From Fusicatenibacter_A intestinipullorum (lineage in GTDB: Bacteria > Bacillota > Negativicutes > Acidaminococcales > Acidaminococcaceae), in contig DWZP01000006.1 of the NCBI GenBank assembly GCA_019117495.1, positions 19,789-83,788 on the forward strand: 64,000 nucleotides of DNA. Direction: 5' to 3'. The position numbers and the translations under genes are program-made. This document shows positions 8,463 to 16,580 of the stretch, one piece after another; position 1 is the first letter of the stretch, and each line of letters opens with the position of its first letter. A model generated the notes under the pieces. That model made no database searches. It was not told the origin of the DNA and saw only the letters and a program-made list of their open reading frames with translations.

Positions 8463-11400
8463 TTATGCCTTGATTTCAATTTCCATCAGGCAGTCGCCGC
8501 TTTCGATACGGCTGCCGGCCGCTACATGGATTTGCGATACAATGCCGCTGATAGGTGCGGCGATGGTGGTTTCCATCTTCATTGCTTCGGTTACAATAAG
8601 CGGGGTGCCTTTTTCGACAGCCTGGCCTTTTTCAACAAGCAGTTTAACAACGGAACCGGAAAGGGTTGCGCCGATTTCACCGGGGTTGGTTTTATCGGCC
8701 TTTTTGCGCGTTACATTGGTAGATTTAACATTTCTGTCTTTAATATCAATTTCACGCGGCAGACCGTTGAATTCGAAGAAGATGGTACGGATGCCGTCTT
8801 CGTTTGCTTCGCCTATCTGCAAAAGCTTGATAACGAGCATTTTGCCCTGTTCGATTTCAACTTTAATTTCTTCACCGGTTTTCATGCCAAAGAAGAAGGT
8901 AGGCGTATCAAGTACGGAAACATCGCCGAATTCGGCATGGCGTACTGCCCAGTCGCTGAATACTTTCGGGTACAGGCAGTAGCTGCTTACAGCTTCGTCG
9001 CTGGTCGGAGCGCCCATTTCCGCAAGGCTGGTACGTACTTTTTCAAAATCTGCCGGGGGCAGTGCAGCACCGGGGCGGCCTTCGATAGGTTTGCGCCCTT
9101 TAAGAATAATTTGCTGCAGCTTCTGCGGGAAGCCCTGATACGGTACACCCAGGCGGCCTTCAAAGAATTCTACAACGGAAGCCGGGAAGCTGAGCGAATC
9201 GCCTTTGGCGTAAATATCTTCTTCGGTAAGGTCGTTCTGCACCATAAACAGTGCCATATCGCCAACCATTTTGGAAGACGGCGTTACTTTAATAATATCG
9301 CCGAACATCATGGAAACGCGGTGGTACATATCTTTAATGTCTTCCCAGCGTTCGCCGAGGCCTACTGCTTTGGCCTGCTGCTGCAGGTTGCTGTACTGGC
9401 CGCCCGGCATTTCGTGGATGTAAACTTCCGGGTTGGGGTAAGAAACGGTGTTGTCGATTGCTTTATAATACGGACGCACGCTTTCCCAGTAACGGGACAT
9501 TTCGTTAAGTGCGTTAATATCAAGGTGCGGCTGGCGCGGATGACCGGAAAGTGCGTAGTACAGGCTTGCACCGCTCGGCTGGGAAGTACCGCCGCTCATA
9601 GCGCTCATGGCTACGTCAACAATATCTACGCCGGCGTCGATTGCGCGGGCATAAGTGTAAATGCTGTTGCCGCTGCCTTCGTGCGTATGCAGGTGGATAG
9701 GCACGTTAACAGCTTCTTTAAGGGCAGAAACAAGCTGGTAAGCTGCTTCCGGCTTCAAGAGGCCTGCCATATCCTTAATGCAGATGGAGTTGGCACCGGT
9801 TTTTTCCAGTTCTTTCGCCATGGTTACATAATATTTAAGGTCGTATTTATCACGGCGCGGGTCTAAAATATCGCCGGTGTAGCATAATGCAGCTTCGGCA
9901 AATTTGCCTGCATCGCGTACAGCATCCAGTGAAAGGCGCATGTTTTCAATGCCGTTAAGGCTGTCGAATACACGGAACACATCAACGCCGTTTTTCGCGC
10001 TGAGGCGGATAAATTCTTTAACAACATTGTCCGGATAGCTGGTGTAGCCAACGGCATTGGCGCCGCGCAGCAGCATCTGGAACAAAATGTTCGGGCATTT
10101 TTCGCGGAACTGGCGCAGGCGTTTCCACGGGCTTTCGTCAAGGAAGCGGTAGGCAACGTCAAAAGTTGCGCCGCCCCAGCATTCAAAGCTGAACAGGTTA
10201 GGCAGCTTGGCTGAGGTAGTGCCGATAACTTTCAGCATATCGTTGGTGCGCATGCGGGTTGCAAGCAGCGACTGGTGCGCGTCACGGAAGGTTGTATCCG
10301 TAAACAGCACTTCTTTTTGGTCCATAACCCATTTGGAAAGCCCTTCCGGCCCCTGCAAATCCAAAATCTGCTTGGTGCCGTCGGCAGGTGTGCCTTTAAA
10401 CGCTTTAGGCAGGCTGAGCGGAGCAAATTCCGGTTTGGGCTGTACGCCTACATTGTTGTAGCCGTTAACGGTTACATCGGCAATGTAGTGCAAAAGCCTG
10501 GTGCCGCGGTCCAGTGTTTTCGGGAAGATGAAAAGTTCGGTGTTTTCATCAACAAACGAAGTATTGTAGCTGCCGTCGAGGAAACTGGGGTGAGCCAGAA
10601 CATTTTCGAGAAACAGAATATTGGTTTTAACGCCGCGGATGCGGAATTCTTTTAAGCAGCGCAGCATTTTGGTAATGGCAATTTCGTGGGTAAGGCCGTG
10701 AGTGGTTGCCTTAACCAAAAGCGAATCGTAATACGGGGTAATAACGGAACCGGTAAAAGCATTGCCGCCGTCCAGACGCACGCCAAAGCCGCCGCCGCTG
10801 CGGTAGGCAATCAGCTTGCCGGTATCAGGCATAAAGTTGTTGGCAGGGTCTTCGGTGGTAATACGGCACTGAATGGCATGGCCGAAGCTGGTAATTTTAT
10901 CCTGTTCGGGAATGCCGATTTCCGGGCTGTGCAGGGAATAGCCTTCGGCAATTTTAATCTGGGTCTGCACAATATCAAAGCCGGTAATTTCTTCGGTAAC
11001 GGTATGTTCAACCTGAATACGCGGGTTAACTTCGATAAAGTAGAAGTTGCCGTCCGGGGTAACGAGAAATTCAACCGTACCGGCGCTGAGGTAATTAACG
11101 TTTTTCATCAGCTTAACGGCTGCGTCGCAGATTGCTTTGCGCAGTTCGGGTTTAAGCGAAAAGGCCGGGGCAATTTCCACCAGTTTCTGGTGGCGGCGCT
11201 GTACGGAGCAGTCGCGCTCGAACAAATGCACAATGTTGCCCTGCGTATCGCCCAAAATCTGAACTTCGATATGTTTCGGGCTTTCAAGGTATTTTTCAAG
11301 GTAAATTTCATCGCTGCCGAAAGCCTTCATAGCTTCGGATTTAGCCATGTTGTATACGGTTTCCAAATCTTCGTTGCTGTTTACCATACGCATGCCGCGC

Positions 11401-11903
11401 CCGCCGCCGCCGTTAACGGCTTTAAGCATAACGGGGAAGCCGTGCGCCTGCACAAAACGGTAAACATCTTCAACGCTGTCAATCGGGCCGTCGCTGCCCG
11501 GAATCATCGGAATGCCGGCAAGTTTGGCCTGTTCGCGCGCATTAACTTTGTCGCCGAACATAATAAGGTGCTCAAGGCGCGGGCCGATAAAAATAATGCC
11601 TTCTTCGGCGCAGCGTTTTGCAAGGTCGCTGTTTTCGCTTAAAAAGCCGTAGCCGGGATGGATGGCGTCTACATCGTGCTCATGCGCGATACGGATAATG
11701 TCTTCAATATCAAGGTAAGCATCGATAGGGCCTTTGCCTTCGCCGACAAGGTAGGCTTCGTCAGCTTTGTTGCGGTGCAGTGAAAGTGTGTCTTCTTTTG
11801 AATAAATTGCCACTGTGCGGATGCCGAGTTCGTTGCAGGCACGGAAAACGCGGATAGCGATTTCGCCGCGGTTGGCAACCAGTACAGACTTAATTTTTTG
11901 CAT
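8463..11903 (-). CDS. pyc: pyruvate carboxylase
   Basis: Biotin enzyme that carboxylates pyruvate to oxaloacetate with ATP and bicarbonate, feeding the C4 branch in anaerobes. It is a single chain of 1,146 aa, the normal full length. The biotin carboxylase domain comes first (starts IKSVLVANRGEIAIRVFRAC; glycine-rich GGGGRGMR loop). A carboxyltransferase TIM-barrel follows (FTDTTFRDAHQSLLATRMRT, near residue 530), then a C-terminal biotinyl domain with EAMKME, biotin-carrying Lys about residue 1109. I start at the ATG at 11903, because GGAGG lies 8 bases upstream. The frame extends 20 codons further without an SD. Its biotin need fits the bioY operon at 17 kb. Confidence 0.96.
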   Translation of the reverse strand: MQKIKSVLVANRGEIAIRVFRACNELGIRTVAIYSKEDTLSLHRNKADEAYLVGEGKGPIDAYLDIEDIIRIAHEHDVDAIHPGYGFLSENSDLAKRCAEEGIIFIGPRLEHLIMFGDKVNAREQAKLAGIPMIPGSDGPIDSVEDVYRFVQAHGFPVMLKAVNGGGGRGMRMVNSNEDLETVYNMAKSEAMKAFGSDEIYLEKYLESPKHIEVQILGDTQGNIVHLFERDCSVQRRHQKLVEIAPAFSLKPELRKAICDAAVKLMKNVNYLSAGTVEFLVTPDGNFYFIEVNPRIQVEHTVTEEITGFDIVQTQIKIAEGYSLHSPEIGIPEQDKITSFGHAIQCRITTEDPANNFMPDTGKLIAYRSGGGFGVRLDGGNAFTGSVITPYYDSLLVKATTHGLTHEIAITKMLRCLKEFRIRGVKTNILFLENVLAHPSFLDGSYNTSFVDENTELFIFPKTLDRGTRLLHYIADVTVNGYNNVGVQPKPEFAPLSLPKAFKGTPADGTKQILDLQGPEGLSKWVMDQKEVLFTDTTFRDAHQSLLATRMRTNDMLKVIGTTSAKLPNLFSFECWGGATFDVAYRFLDESPWKRLRQFREKCPNILFQMLLRGANAVGYTSYPDNVVKEFIRLSAKNGVDVFRVFDSLNGIENMRLSLDAVRDAGKFAEAALCYTGDILDPRRDKYDLKYYVTMAKELEKTGANSICIKDMAGLLKPEAAYQLVSALKEAVNVPIHLHTHEGSGNSIYTYARAIDAGVDIVDVAMSAMSGGTSQPSGASLYYALSGHPRQPHLDINALNEMSRYWESVRPYYKAIDNTVSYPNPEVYIHEMPGGQYSNLQQQAKAVGLGERWEDIKDMYHRVSMMFGDIIKVTPSSKMVGDMALFMVQNDLTEEDIYAKGDSLSFPASVVEFFEGRLGVPYQGFPQKLQQIILKGRKPIEGRPGAALPPADFEKVRTSLAEMGAPTSDEAVSSYCLYPKVFSDWAVRHAEFGDVSVLDTPTFFFGMKTGEEIKVEIEQGKMLVIKLLQIGEANEDGIRTIFFEFNGLPREIDIKDRNVKSTNVTRKKADKTNPGEIGATLSGSVVKLLVEKGQAVEKGTPLIVTEAMKMETTIAAPISGIVSQIHVAAGSRIESGDCLMEIEIKA

Positions 11904-11934
11904 AGTATACCCTCCTTCGGATAGCACTGTACCT

Positions 11935-11963
11935 ATTTTATTAAAAAAAGTTACTAATTGCAA
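11935..11963 (-). promoter_or_regulatory. pyc promoter
   Basis: On the minus strand: TTGCAA (11963-11958), 17-base spacer, TAAAAT (11940-11935). The start would be near 11928, leaving a 25-base leader. Confidence 0.55.
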
Positions 11964-11980
11964 TGGTTTCAGCGTAAGTA

Positions 11981-11996
11981 TTTCTGTATACAGAAA
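11981..11996. promoter_or_regulatory. 16-bp palindrome TTTCTGTATACAGAAA upstream of pyc
   Basis: Perfect palindrome centred about 60 bases upstream of the proposed pyc start, a typical activator position. It shares TGTATACA with the palindrome at 3174-3187, suggesting one regulator for both. Confidence 0.5.
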
Positions 11997-12027
11997 AACA
12001 TAACGGCATGCAGGGAAACATGCCGTT
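11997..12027 (-). terminator. terminator between the minute ORF and pyc
   Basis: Arms AACGGCATG (12002-12010) / CATGCCGTT (12019-12027). Read on the minus strand it is followed by ATGTTTTT. Confidence 0.65.
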
Positions 12028-12035
12028 TAAAACAG

Positions 12036-12116
12036 TTAATTTTTTAAATATTTGTCAAAAAAAGCGGTAATAACATCAAGCACCGGCTGCTGAACCCAAA
12101 ACTTGCTGTATAGCAA
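12036..12116 (-). CDS. possible 26-codon peptide, unrecognised
   Basis: Short frame from TTG (12116) to TAA, ending FFDKYLKN, with a hydrophobic middle PVLDVITAFF. It lies between a good promoter (12173-12144) and a terminator (12027-11997) and has AAGGAGG at 12125-12119. That SD is only 2 bases from the TTG, too close for efficient starts, so translation is doubtful. The P-hydrophobic-FF-x-x-YL pattern faintly recalls Fst-type toxin peptides, but no antisense RNA is visible. It could instead be a leader or small RNA upstream of pyc. Confidence 0.3.
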   Translation of the reverse strand: MLYSKFWVQQPVLDVITAFFDKYLKN

Positions 12117-12143
12117 AGCCTCCTTAAAATAATGTACACATTT

Positions 12144-12173
12144 ATTATAATACCGCTTTATTATGCGTGGCAA
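12144..12173 (-). promoter_or_regulatory. promoter of the minute transcript upstream of pyc
   Basis: On the minus strand: TTGCCA (12173-12168), 18-base spacer, TATAAT (12149-12144). The transcript would start near 12137 and end at the terminator near 11997, about 140 nt. Confidence 0.6.
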
Positions 12174-12218
12174 ATTGCAGGCACTGTTAAAACTTCAATT
12201 TAAAATAAAATAACGATA

Positions 12219-12227
12219 TGGTATAAT
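12219..12227 (+). promoter_or_regulatory. extended -10 for the 12257 gene
   Basis: TGGTATAAT, a TGn-extended -10, with a weak TTTAAA 17 bases upstream (12199-12204). Confidence 0.55.
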
Positions 12228-12256
12228 TTTAATATAAAGGGAAAGAGGTGTATGAG

Positions 12257-12964
12257 ATGAAAAGAATTTTATTATTTGTAATTATGCTAATGATGATAAC
12301 TGTTTCTGCTTTCGCTGATAAACAGGAATGGATTGATAAAAATTATGATTTTGGAAAGGCAAAAAATATTTTAATAATGTTTTATGTGCCTGATGAGTTA
12401 AAAAATGGTATTACAGAAAAAGAAACACAGGAATTATTTGATGAAGCAGTACAAAGAAAATTAGTTAACAAATTAGGGAGTTATGGATATAATTTTAAAA
12501 CAATAGCTGATGCCACAAACGATATTCAGGCATTGTATGGAATTAATATAAGTAAGTTTTCAACGAATGATGATATTTTTAGTAAATATATAAAAGAGAA
12601 TATTGATTTGGTGTTTAATGTGAATTTAATGGATTATTCTACAGGTATGCGGTACAAGGAAGGCTATTCTTATACTGTTCCTAAAACAGAATCACATTAT
12701 GTTAGCAATGGATTGTATGGTGGGCAAATCGTTACGACACATACAACGGAACAACATTATGTAGAACCTAAAAATGTAAAAGTATCTTATGTTTCAGTAA
12801 AATTTATAATTGATGATGTAACAACGGCAACAAATGTATGGACACGTATCGGTGAACGTGACCGTGAAGGCAGCAATAAACATAAAGATAATTTTGAAAA
12901 TATTATTAATAGCTGTTTTAATGATTATGTTAAAAAAGTTAAAAAAGCAGCTAATATAGATTAA
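12257..12964 (+). CDS. secreted protein of unknown function
   Basis: I do not recognise this 235-aa protein. It begins with a clear Sec signal peptide (MKRILLFVIMLMMITVSAFA, cut before DKQEW), so it is exported to the periplasm or surface. The mature part is polar, with a long segment after residue 150 rich in Tyr, Thr and His (SHYVSNGLYGGQIVTTHTTE). I chose the ATG at 12257: AAAGAGG (12242-12248) is 8 bases upstream, whereas a GTG nine bases earlier lies inside that SD. The gene is far more AT-rich than pyc and uses A/T third positions. It forms a pair with the next gene (14-base gap) in an AT-rich island that may have been acquired. Confidence 0.75.
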   Translation: MKRILLFVIMLMMITVSAFADKQEWIDKNYDFGKAKNILIMFYVPDELKNGITEKETQELFDEAVQRKLVNKLGSYGYNFKTIADATNDIQALYGINISKFSTNDDIFSKYIKENIDLVFNVNLMDYSTGMRYKEGYSYTVPKTESHYVSNGLYGGQIVTTHTTEQHYVEPKNVKVSYVSVKFIIDDVTTATNVWTRIGERDREGSNKHKDNFENIINSCFNDYVKKVKKAANID

Positions 12965-12978
12965 AGAAGGTGTATTTT

Positions 12979-13449
12979 ATGAAAAAGTTATTAGGTTTTA
13001 TTTGTGCAATTTTAATAACTGTTTTTGCTGTAATGCCTAATACGTATGCAGAAGCGCAAAAGGATTACGGTAATTTGGATATGAATAGATGGGGTGTATT
13101 TTTAGAAGATGAAGATAGAACAGTATTAATAGACAAAAATTTAATAGATTATAAATCTGATTATAAAGATAATTTATTAAGCAATTTTTGGGTATGTCAT
13201 TTTTTTACAATTGAAAATAAAATGATTATGGAAAATATTACGATAAATTATAATGAAAGAACATTAGCTGTAGATGCTTTTGTAGAATATGATAAAGAAG
13301 GTAATTTGAAAAACAGCGAGACATTTTCGTATCCAAAATATAATAAAATTATTCCGGGAACAGTTGGTGAAGATTTATTAAATTTTTTCTTTCCCAAAGA
13401 GCATATAAAAGAAATTGAAATTTATATAAAAGATAAAAATCAAAATTAA
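12979..13449 (+). CDS. small secreted protein of unknown function
   Basis: 156 aa, AT-rich, with a Sec signal (MKKLLGFICAILITVFAVMP, cleavage likely near NTYAEA). The mature region is short, acidic and rich in Asn, Asp and aromatic residues (NRWGVFLEDEDRTVLID), with repeated beta-strand-like stretches. I recognise no family. The start is ATG 12979 with AGAAGG 8 bases upstream; a GTG at 12970 overlaps that SD. It is co-transcribed with the preceding secreted protein and ends in its own terminator. Confidence 0.72.
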   Translation: MKKLLGFICAILITVFAVMPNTYAEAQKDYGNLDMNRWGVFLEDEDRTVLIDKNLIDYKSDYKDNLLSNFWVCHFFTIENKMIMENITINYNERTLAVDAFVEYDKEGNLKNSETFSYPKYNKIIPGTVGEDLLNFFFPKEHIKEIEIYIKDKNQN

Positions 13450-13461
13450 ATTATAATAATC

Positions 13462-13492
13462 AAAGCAGGCATACAAGGATGTCTGCTTTTTT
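13462..13492 (+). terminator. terminator after the two secreted proteins
   Basis: Stem AAAGCAGGCAT (13462-13472) / ATGTCTGCTTT (13479-13489), one G-U pair, followed by T's. Confidence 0.85.
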
Positions 13493-13496
13493 ATGC

Positions 13497-13525
13497 TTGA
13501 TTTATCTTTAATAATTGTATATACT
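13497..13525 (+). promoter_or_regulatory. promoter of the structured leader
   Basis: TTGATT (13497-13502), 17-base spacer, TATACT (13520-13525). The start near 13532 is just before the first leader hairpin. Confidence 0.65.
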
Positions 13526-13535
13526 AAATACGTGC

Positions 13536-13658
13536 TTGTTGGTGCGCCAGCTCGTCCGTGTAAAGATTTCATCAACCAACAAATAATATAATTTATCTTT
13601 TCTCAGATATATTGTCAGAAAAGGATACGGACGTAAAAATTTTAGATAATATATCTGA
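13536..13658 (+). ncRNA. structured 5' leader with two hairpins and complementary loops
   Basis: Hairpin 1: TTGTTGGT (13536-13543) / ACCAACAA (13575-13582), 8 perfect pairs. Hairpin 2: arms 13603-13616 and 13645-13658, 14 pairs with one G-U. CGTCCGT (13553-13559) in loop 1 is exactly complementary to ACGGACG (13627-13633) in loop 2, a GC-rich match in AT-rich surroundings. No known riboswitch class is recognised, and there is no T-run. It ends about 10 bases before the SD of the 13683 gene, so it could control translation or mRNA stability. Confidence 0.45.
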
Positions 13659-13682
13659 TAAAAAAGAAAGGATGGTTATATT

Positions 13683-14096
13683 ATGACGAACATTGAGTAT
13701 TTCAAATTACAGGCTAAGAATCTTTTTAGGGATTGGAAAACTAAAGTCCCTGTAAAAGACGATGTTGTTGCGGATTTGATTATTTATGAATATTCGCCGA
13801 AATATTTTGATGTTAGCAGTATTTTGTTTGAACTTGAAATGGACGAAAACGATTTCAGTTTGATGAAAGCACAACATGTTATTGCTTATCTTTCTGGATT
13901 TTATAATTGGCATGAATTAATACATGCTTCAGAAGAAGAGCTTGAGTTAGGTAAGATATTGTTGAACTTAAGAGACCGTTTTAATGTTCAGGAATGGTTG
14001 GATTATTTGGACGATATCAGATTAGAATATGACGCAGAATTTGATGGCGAGTCAAAATTAAAAATATTTAAAGAAGTTTGGTTGCCTAATATTTAA
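13683..14096 (+). CDS. hypothetical cytoplasmic protein
   Basis: 137 aa with no signal or membrane segment, acidic overall. It begins MTNIEYFKLQAKNLFRDWKTK and carries LMKAQHVIAYLSGFYNWHEL around residues 60-79. This Q-x2-A-x3-GF-x2-W pattern also occurs in small glyoxalase-related or toxin/antitoxin-associated domains, but I cannot assign a function. It is a single gene behind the structured leader, SD AAAGGA, and is closed by its own terminator. Base composition matches the other AT-rich genes of the 12.2-14.1 kb island. Confidence 0.7.
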   Translation: MTNIEYFKLQAKNLFRDWKTKVPVKDDVVADLIIYEYSPKYFDVSSILFELEMDENDFSLMKAQHVIAYLSGFYNWHELIHASEEELELGKILLNLRDRFNVQEWLDYLDDIRLEYDAEFDGESKLKIFKEVWLPNI

Positions 14097-14113
14097 TTTG
14101 TAAATAGTTTCTT

Positions 14114-14149
14114 AAAGCCAAAGCAATAATTTTATTGTTTTGGCTTTTT
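14114..14149 (+). terminator. terminator of the 13683 gene
   Basis: 16-bp stem AAAGCCAAAGCAATAA (14114-14129) with a 3' arm ending in TTGGCTTTTT, one G-U pair. Confidence 0.85.
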
Positions 14150-14236
14150 CTTGTTATAAAGGAAAGAATATATTATAATTTTATAATAAGATTTATTTGA
14201 TAGTGTTGTTATAAATATAAAATAGGTGTCAAAACA

Positions 14237-14959
14237 ATGAAACAAACACTTTACTTATCAACAGCATATTTGGATGACCTGATGGTTAGAATGGCGCACC
14301 ACAGTACGGCTATTGAAGGCAACAGCCTGACGCAGGGCGAAACCAAAAGCGTACTGATTGACGGTTATGTGCCGCGCGCTATTGATTTGCGCGAATTAAA
14401 CGAGGTTTTAAATTATAAAGCCTTTACTAAAGAAATGGTGCGTTTTTTACAGGAAGAACGTGAGGTAAACGGTGAATTTATTAAAGAAATTCACTCTATT
14501 TTATGCCGCGAAGCAATAGAATCCGTGCCGGGCAAGTTTAAAACGCAGCCTAATATGGTTATTGGCGCAGATTTTACGCCTTCGCCGCCGTACCGTGTAC
14601 CGATGGACATTGAACAATGGCGGCAGGATTTGGATTATCAGCTTAAAAATGCTGCTAATGCCAGAACTATGGTAGAAGCAATCTGCCGCCAGCATTTCCG
14701 CTTTGAGCGGATTCATCCTTTTCCGGACGGAAATGGGCGTGTTGGGCGCGCGCTGATGGTTTACAGCGCTTTGCAGCAACAGCTGCCGCCGATAGTAATA
14801 CCTGTTGATGAAAAGAAAAAATACATTAACTTTTTAAACACTGAGGATTTAAACGGGTTTGTGGAATTTTGCCTTGCATTGCAGCAAAAGGAAGTGGAGC
14901 GCATAAAAATTTTAGCTGATGAGCGCGACAAGGTGTTAGAAATTTATACAGAGGAATAA
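14237..14959 (+). CDS. Fic family protein (probable AMPylase, class II)
   Basis: Fic-domain enzymes transfer AMP (sometimes other phosphate groups) from nucleotides to hydroxyls of target proteins. This 240-aa protein has the complete active-site motif HPFPDGNGRVGR (residues 160-171). It also has an N-terminal inhibitory helix motif STAIEG (23-28), so it is a class II, self-inhibited Fic. The SPPYR beta-hairpin flap that orients targets is visible near 116-120. The gene stands alone (own SD, own terminator) with no antitoxin partner, which fits class II. GC is closer to the core than the island to its left. The target is unknown. Confidence 0.9.
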   Translation: MKQTLYLSTAYLDDLMVRMAHHSTAIEGNSLTQGETKSVLIDGYVPRAIDLRELNEVLNYKAFTKEMVRFLQEEREVNGEFIKEIHSILCREAIESVPGKFKTQPNMVIGADFTPSPPYRVPMDIEQWRQDLDYQLKNAANARTMVEAICRQHFRFERIHPFPDGNGRVGRALMVYSALQQQLPPIVIPVDEKKKYINFLNTEDLNGFVEFCLALQQKEVERIKILADERDKVLEIYTEE

Positions 14960-14960
14960 A

Positions 14961-14991
14961 AAAGAGTTTGGCATTGTGCCAAACTCTTTTT
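14961..14991 (+). terminator. terminator of the fic gene
   Basis: 13-bp perfect stem (14961-14973 / 14977-14989), loop TTG, T-run. A-rich upstream, so it can serve the converging MATE gene too. Confidence 0.9.
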
Positions 14992-15018
14992 GCGTATATG
15001 CAGTTAACTTTGCAGATG

Positions 15019-16371
15019 TCATTCCAGCAAATTATTTTTGCGCCAGCCTTCGCTTTTCCAGCGGTAAATAAATACCAGTGCACGCAGGCATTCATCAAGG
15101 CACATGGCAAGCCATACGCCCACGAGGCCCAAGCCAAGGTGCAGGCCAAAAAACCACGCGCCAAGCGTTGCCACGCTCCACATGGAAACAAGCCCCGTTG
15201 TTACCGGCCATTTAATATCGCCCGCCGCCTGCAAACTCATAACCATTACCATGTTCACGGCGCGCCCTGCTTCAAGAAACACTTCTATTAAAAAGATGTG
15301 CCGCCCCAGCTCCAGCACTTCGGGGTTATCGGTAAAAATGCCGTAAATACTGTCGCTGTTAAAAAATAAAAGCAGTGTTACCGTTGTGCTGATGGTAACG
15401 GCAATGCGGATTGTTTTCCACACGCGCTGTTCAACGGCGTCAAGGTCGCCCGCGCCGATTAAAAAGCCGACTATAATCTGCGTTGCCATGGCAAGCGCCT
15501 GCGAATAGATGTAGGAAAACATGGCAATGATGTAGGCGTAAATTTTGGTGGTAATAACCACAATGCCCATTACGTTAACAAAGCGCATAATAACCATCTG
15601 CGAAATCTGGTAGGAAAGCGATTCGCCGCCGGAGGGCAGCCCCAGGTACAAAATTTTATACAGTGTATTTTTGGGGAAGGGGCGCAGGTATTTAAGCGAA
15701 AGGCGGATATCAATAAACTTGCGGAAGAAGTATAAAATTAAAAGCAGACCCAGCACCTTGCTGGTGTTGGTGGATATGGTTACGCCCAAAACGCCGAGTG
15801 ACGGTATCGGCCCCAGGCCGTGAATTAAAATGCAGTTGCCCGCGATATTGATAAGGTTCATGACTACGGAGGTAATCATGGTGATTTTTAAAAGGGAATA
15901 GCCGCGGAAGAACGAAATAAAAGAGATATAGGCGGACTGCACTACTATAAACAGCCCTATGTAGCGCAAAAAGAGCGAGGCTTCGGCCCAGATGTCTGCC
16001 GGTACATCCAGGAGGCTTAAAAAGAAACCTTCAAAAATAAACAGCGCCGCGCTGATGACAACACCGAAAACCATATTGGCAAGCAGGGCAACGGTGCAGA
16101 CTTCGGCAACTTTTTCGCGGTTGCCAGCGCCGCGGTGCTGGGCAATTAAAATGGTAGCCGCCATGCTGATTACGCTTAAAGCAAGGATAACGATATTGAT
16201 AATCTGGTTGGCGTTGCCTACGGCGGCAACAGAGTGCTGCGAGTAATGGCTGAGCATGAACTGGTCGACATTGCCGACCATCATCTGCAAAAGTATTTCA
16301 ATAAAAATTGGCCAGGTCATTTTAAAAACGGAAAGTTTTTGCGTGCCTTCGGCGTTTTTTACTGCGGACAT
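15019..16371 (-). CDS. MATE family efflux transporter
   Basis: Inner-membrane antiporter of 450 aa with about 12 helices, exporting drugs or metabolites against Na+ or H+. The first half starts with KMTWPIFIEILLQMMVGNVDQFMLS, the usual MATE opening with a helix-1 P and VDxFMLS. The repeat in the second half (LYLGLPSGGESLSYQISQMVIMRFVN) is the matching start of the second bundle. ATG at 16371 with AAGGAG 7 bases upstream. It converges with fic and diverges from the bioY operon. The substrate cannot be predicted from sequence. Confidence 0.92.
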   Translation of the reverse strand: MSAVKNAEGTQKLSVFKMTWPIFIEILLQMMVGNVDQFMLSHYSQHSVAAVGNANQIINIVILALSVISMAATILIAQHRGAGNREKVAEVCTVALLANMVFGVVISAALFIFEGFFLSLLDVPADIWAEASLFLRYIGLFIVVQSAYISFISFFRGYSLLKITMITSVVMNLINIAGNCILIHGLGPIPSLGVLGVTISTNTSKVLGLLLILYFFRKFIDIRLSLKYLRPFPKNTLYKILYLGLPSGGESLSYQISQMVIMRFVNVMGIVVITTKIYAYIIAMFSYIYSQALAMATQIIVGFLIGAGDLDAVEQRVWKTIRIAVTISTTVTLLLFFNSDSIYGIFTDNPEVLELGRHIFLIEVFLEAGRAVNMVMVMSLQAAGDIKWPVTTGLVSMWSVATLGAWFFGLHLGLGLVGVWLAMCLDECLRALVFIYRWKSEGWRKNNLLE

Positions 16372-16504
16372 AATTGTGCTCCTTATTTTTAAAAGTTTTT
16401 AAACAGATAAAATAACTATATTATAGCAGTTTGCATTGTATTTACAAGCAGAAAAGTGTAAAATAAACAGCAAAAATAAATTCGCAAAAGTCTGAAAAAA
16501 TGAA

Positions 16505-16556
16505 GTTAACCATAAACACATAAAAGGTTGACAATAAAAACGGCAAAACTTATAAT
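16505..16556 (+). promoter_or_regulatory. consensus promoter with overlapping BirA operator
   Basis: Promoter TTGACA (16528-16533), 17-base spacer, TATAAT (16551-16556): both hexamers perfect. Overlapping the -35 is GTTAACC (16505-16511), 14 bases, GGTTGAC (16526-16532), a near-palindrome of the biotin repressor (BirA) type. Biotin-loaded BirA bound here would block the polymerase. The operator is seen; control by BirA follows from the operator and bioY downstream. Confidence 0.85.
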
Positions 16557-16580
16557 TAAAAAGTAAAGGTGTGGTGAACT

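Noticed and set aside
8391..9866. Long plus-strand open frame (491 codons) opposite pyc
   Set aside because: It lies wholly antisense to pyruvate carboxylase and has an implausible composition (Phe/Ala/His-rich). It arises from the codon bias of the real gene.
13532..13591. 19-codon GTG frame inside the structured leader
   Set aside because: No SD, and it coincides with the hairpin arm and loop, which explain the conservation-like features better.
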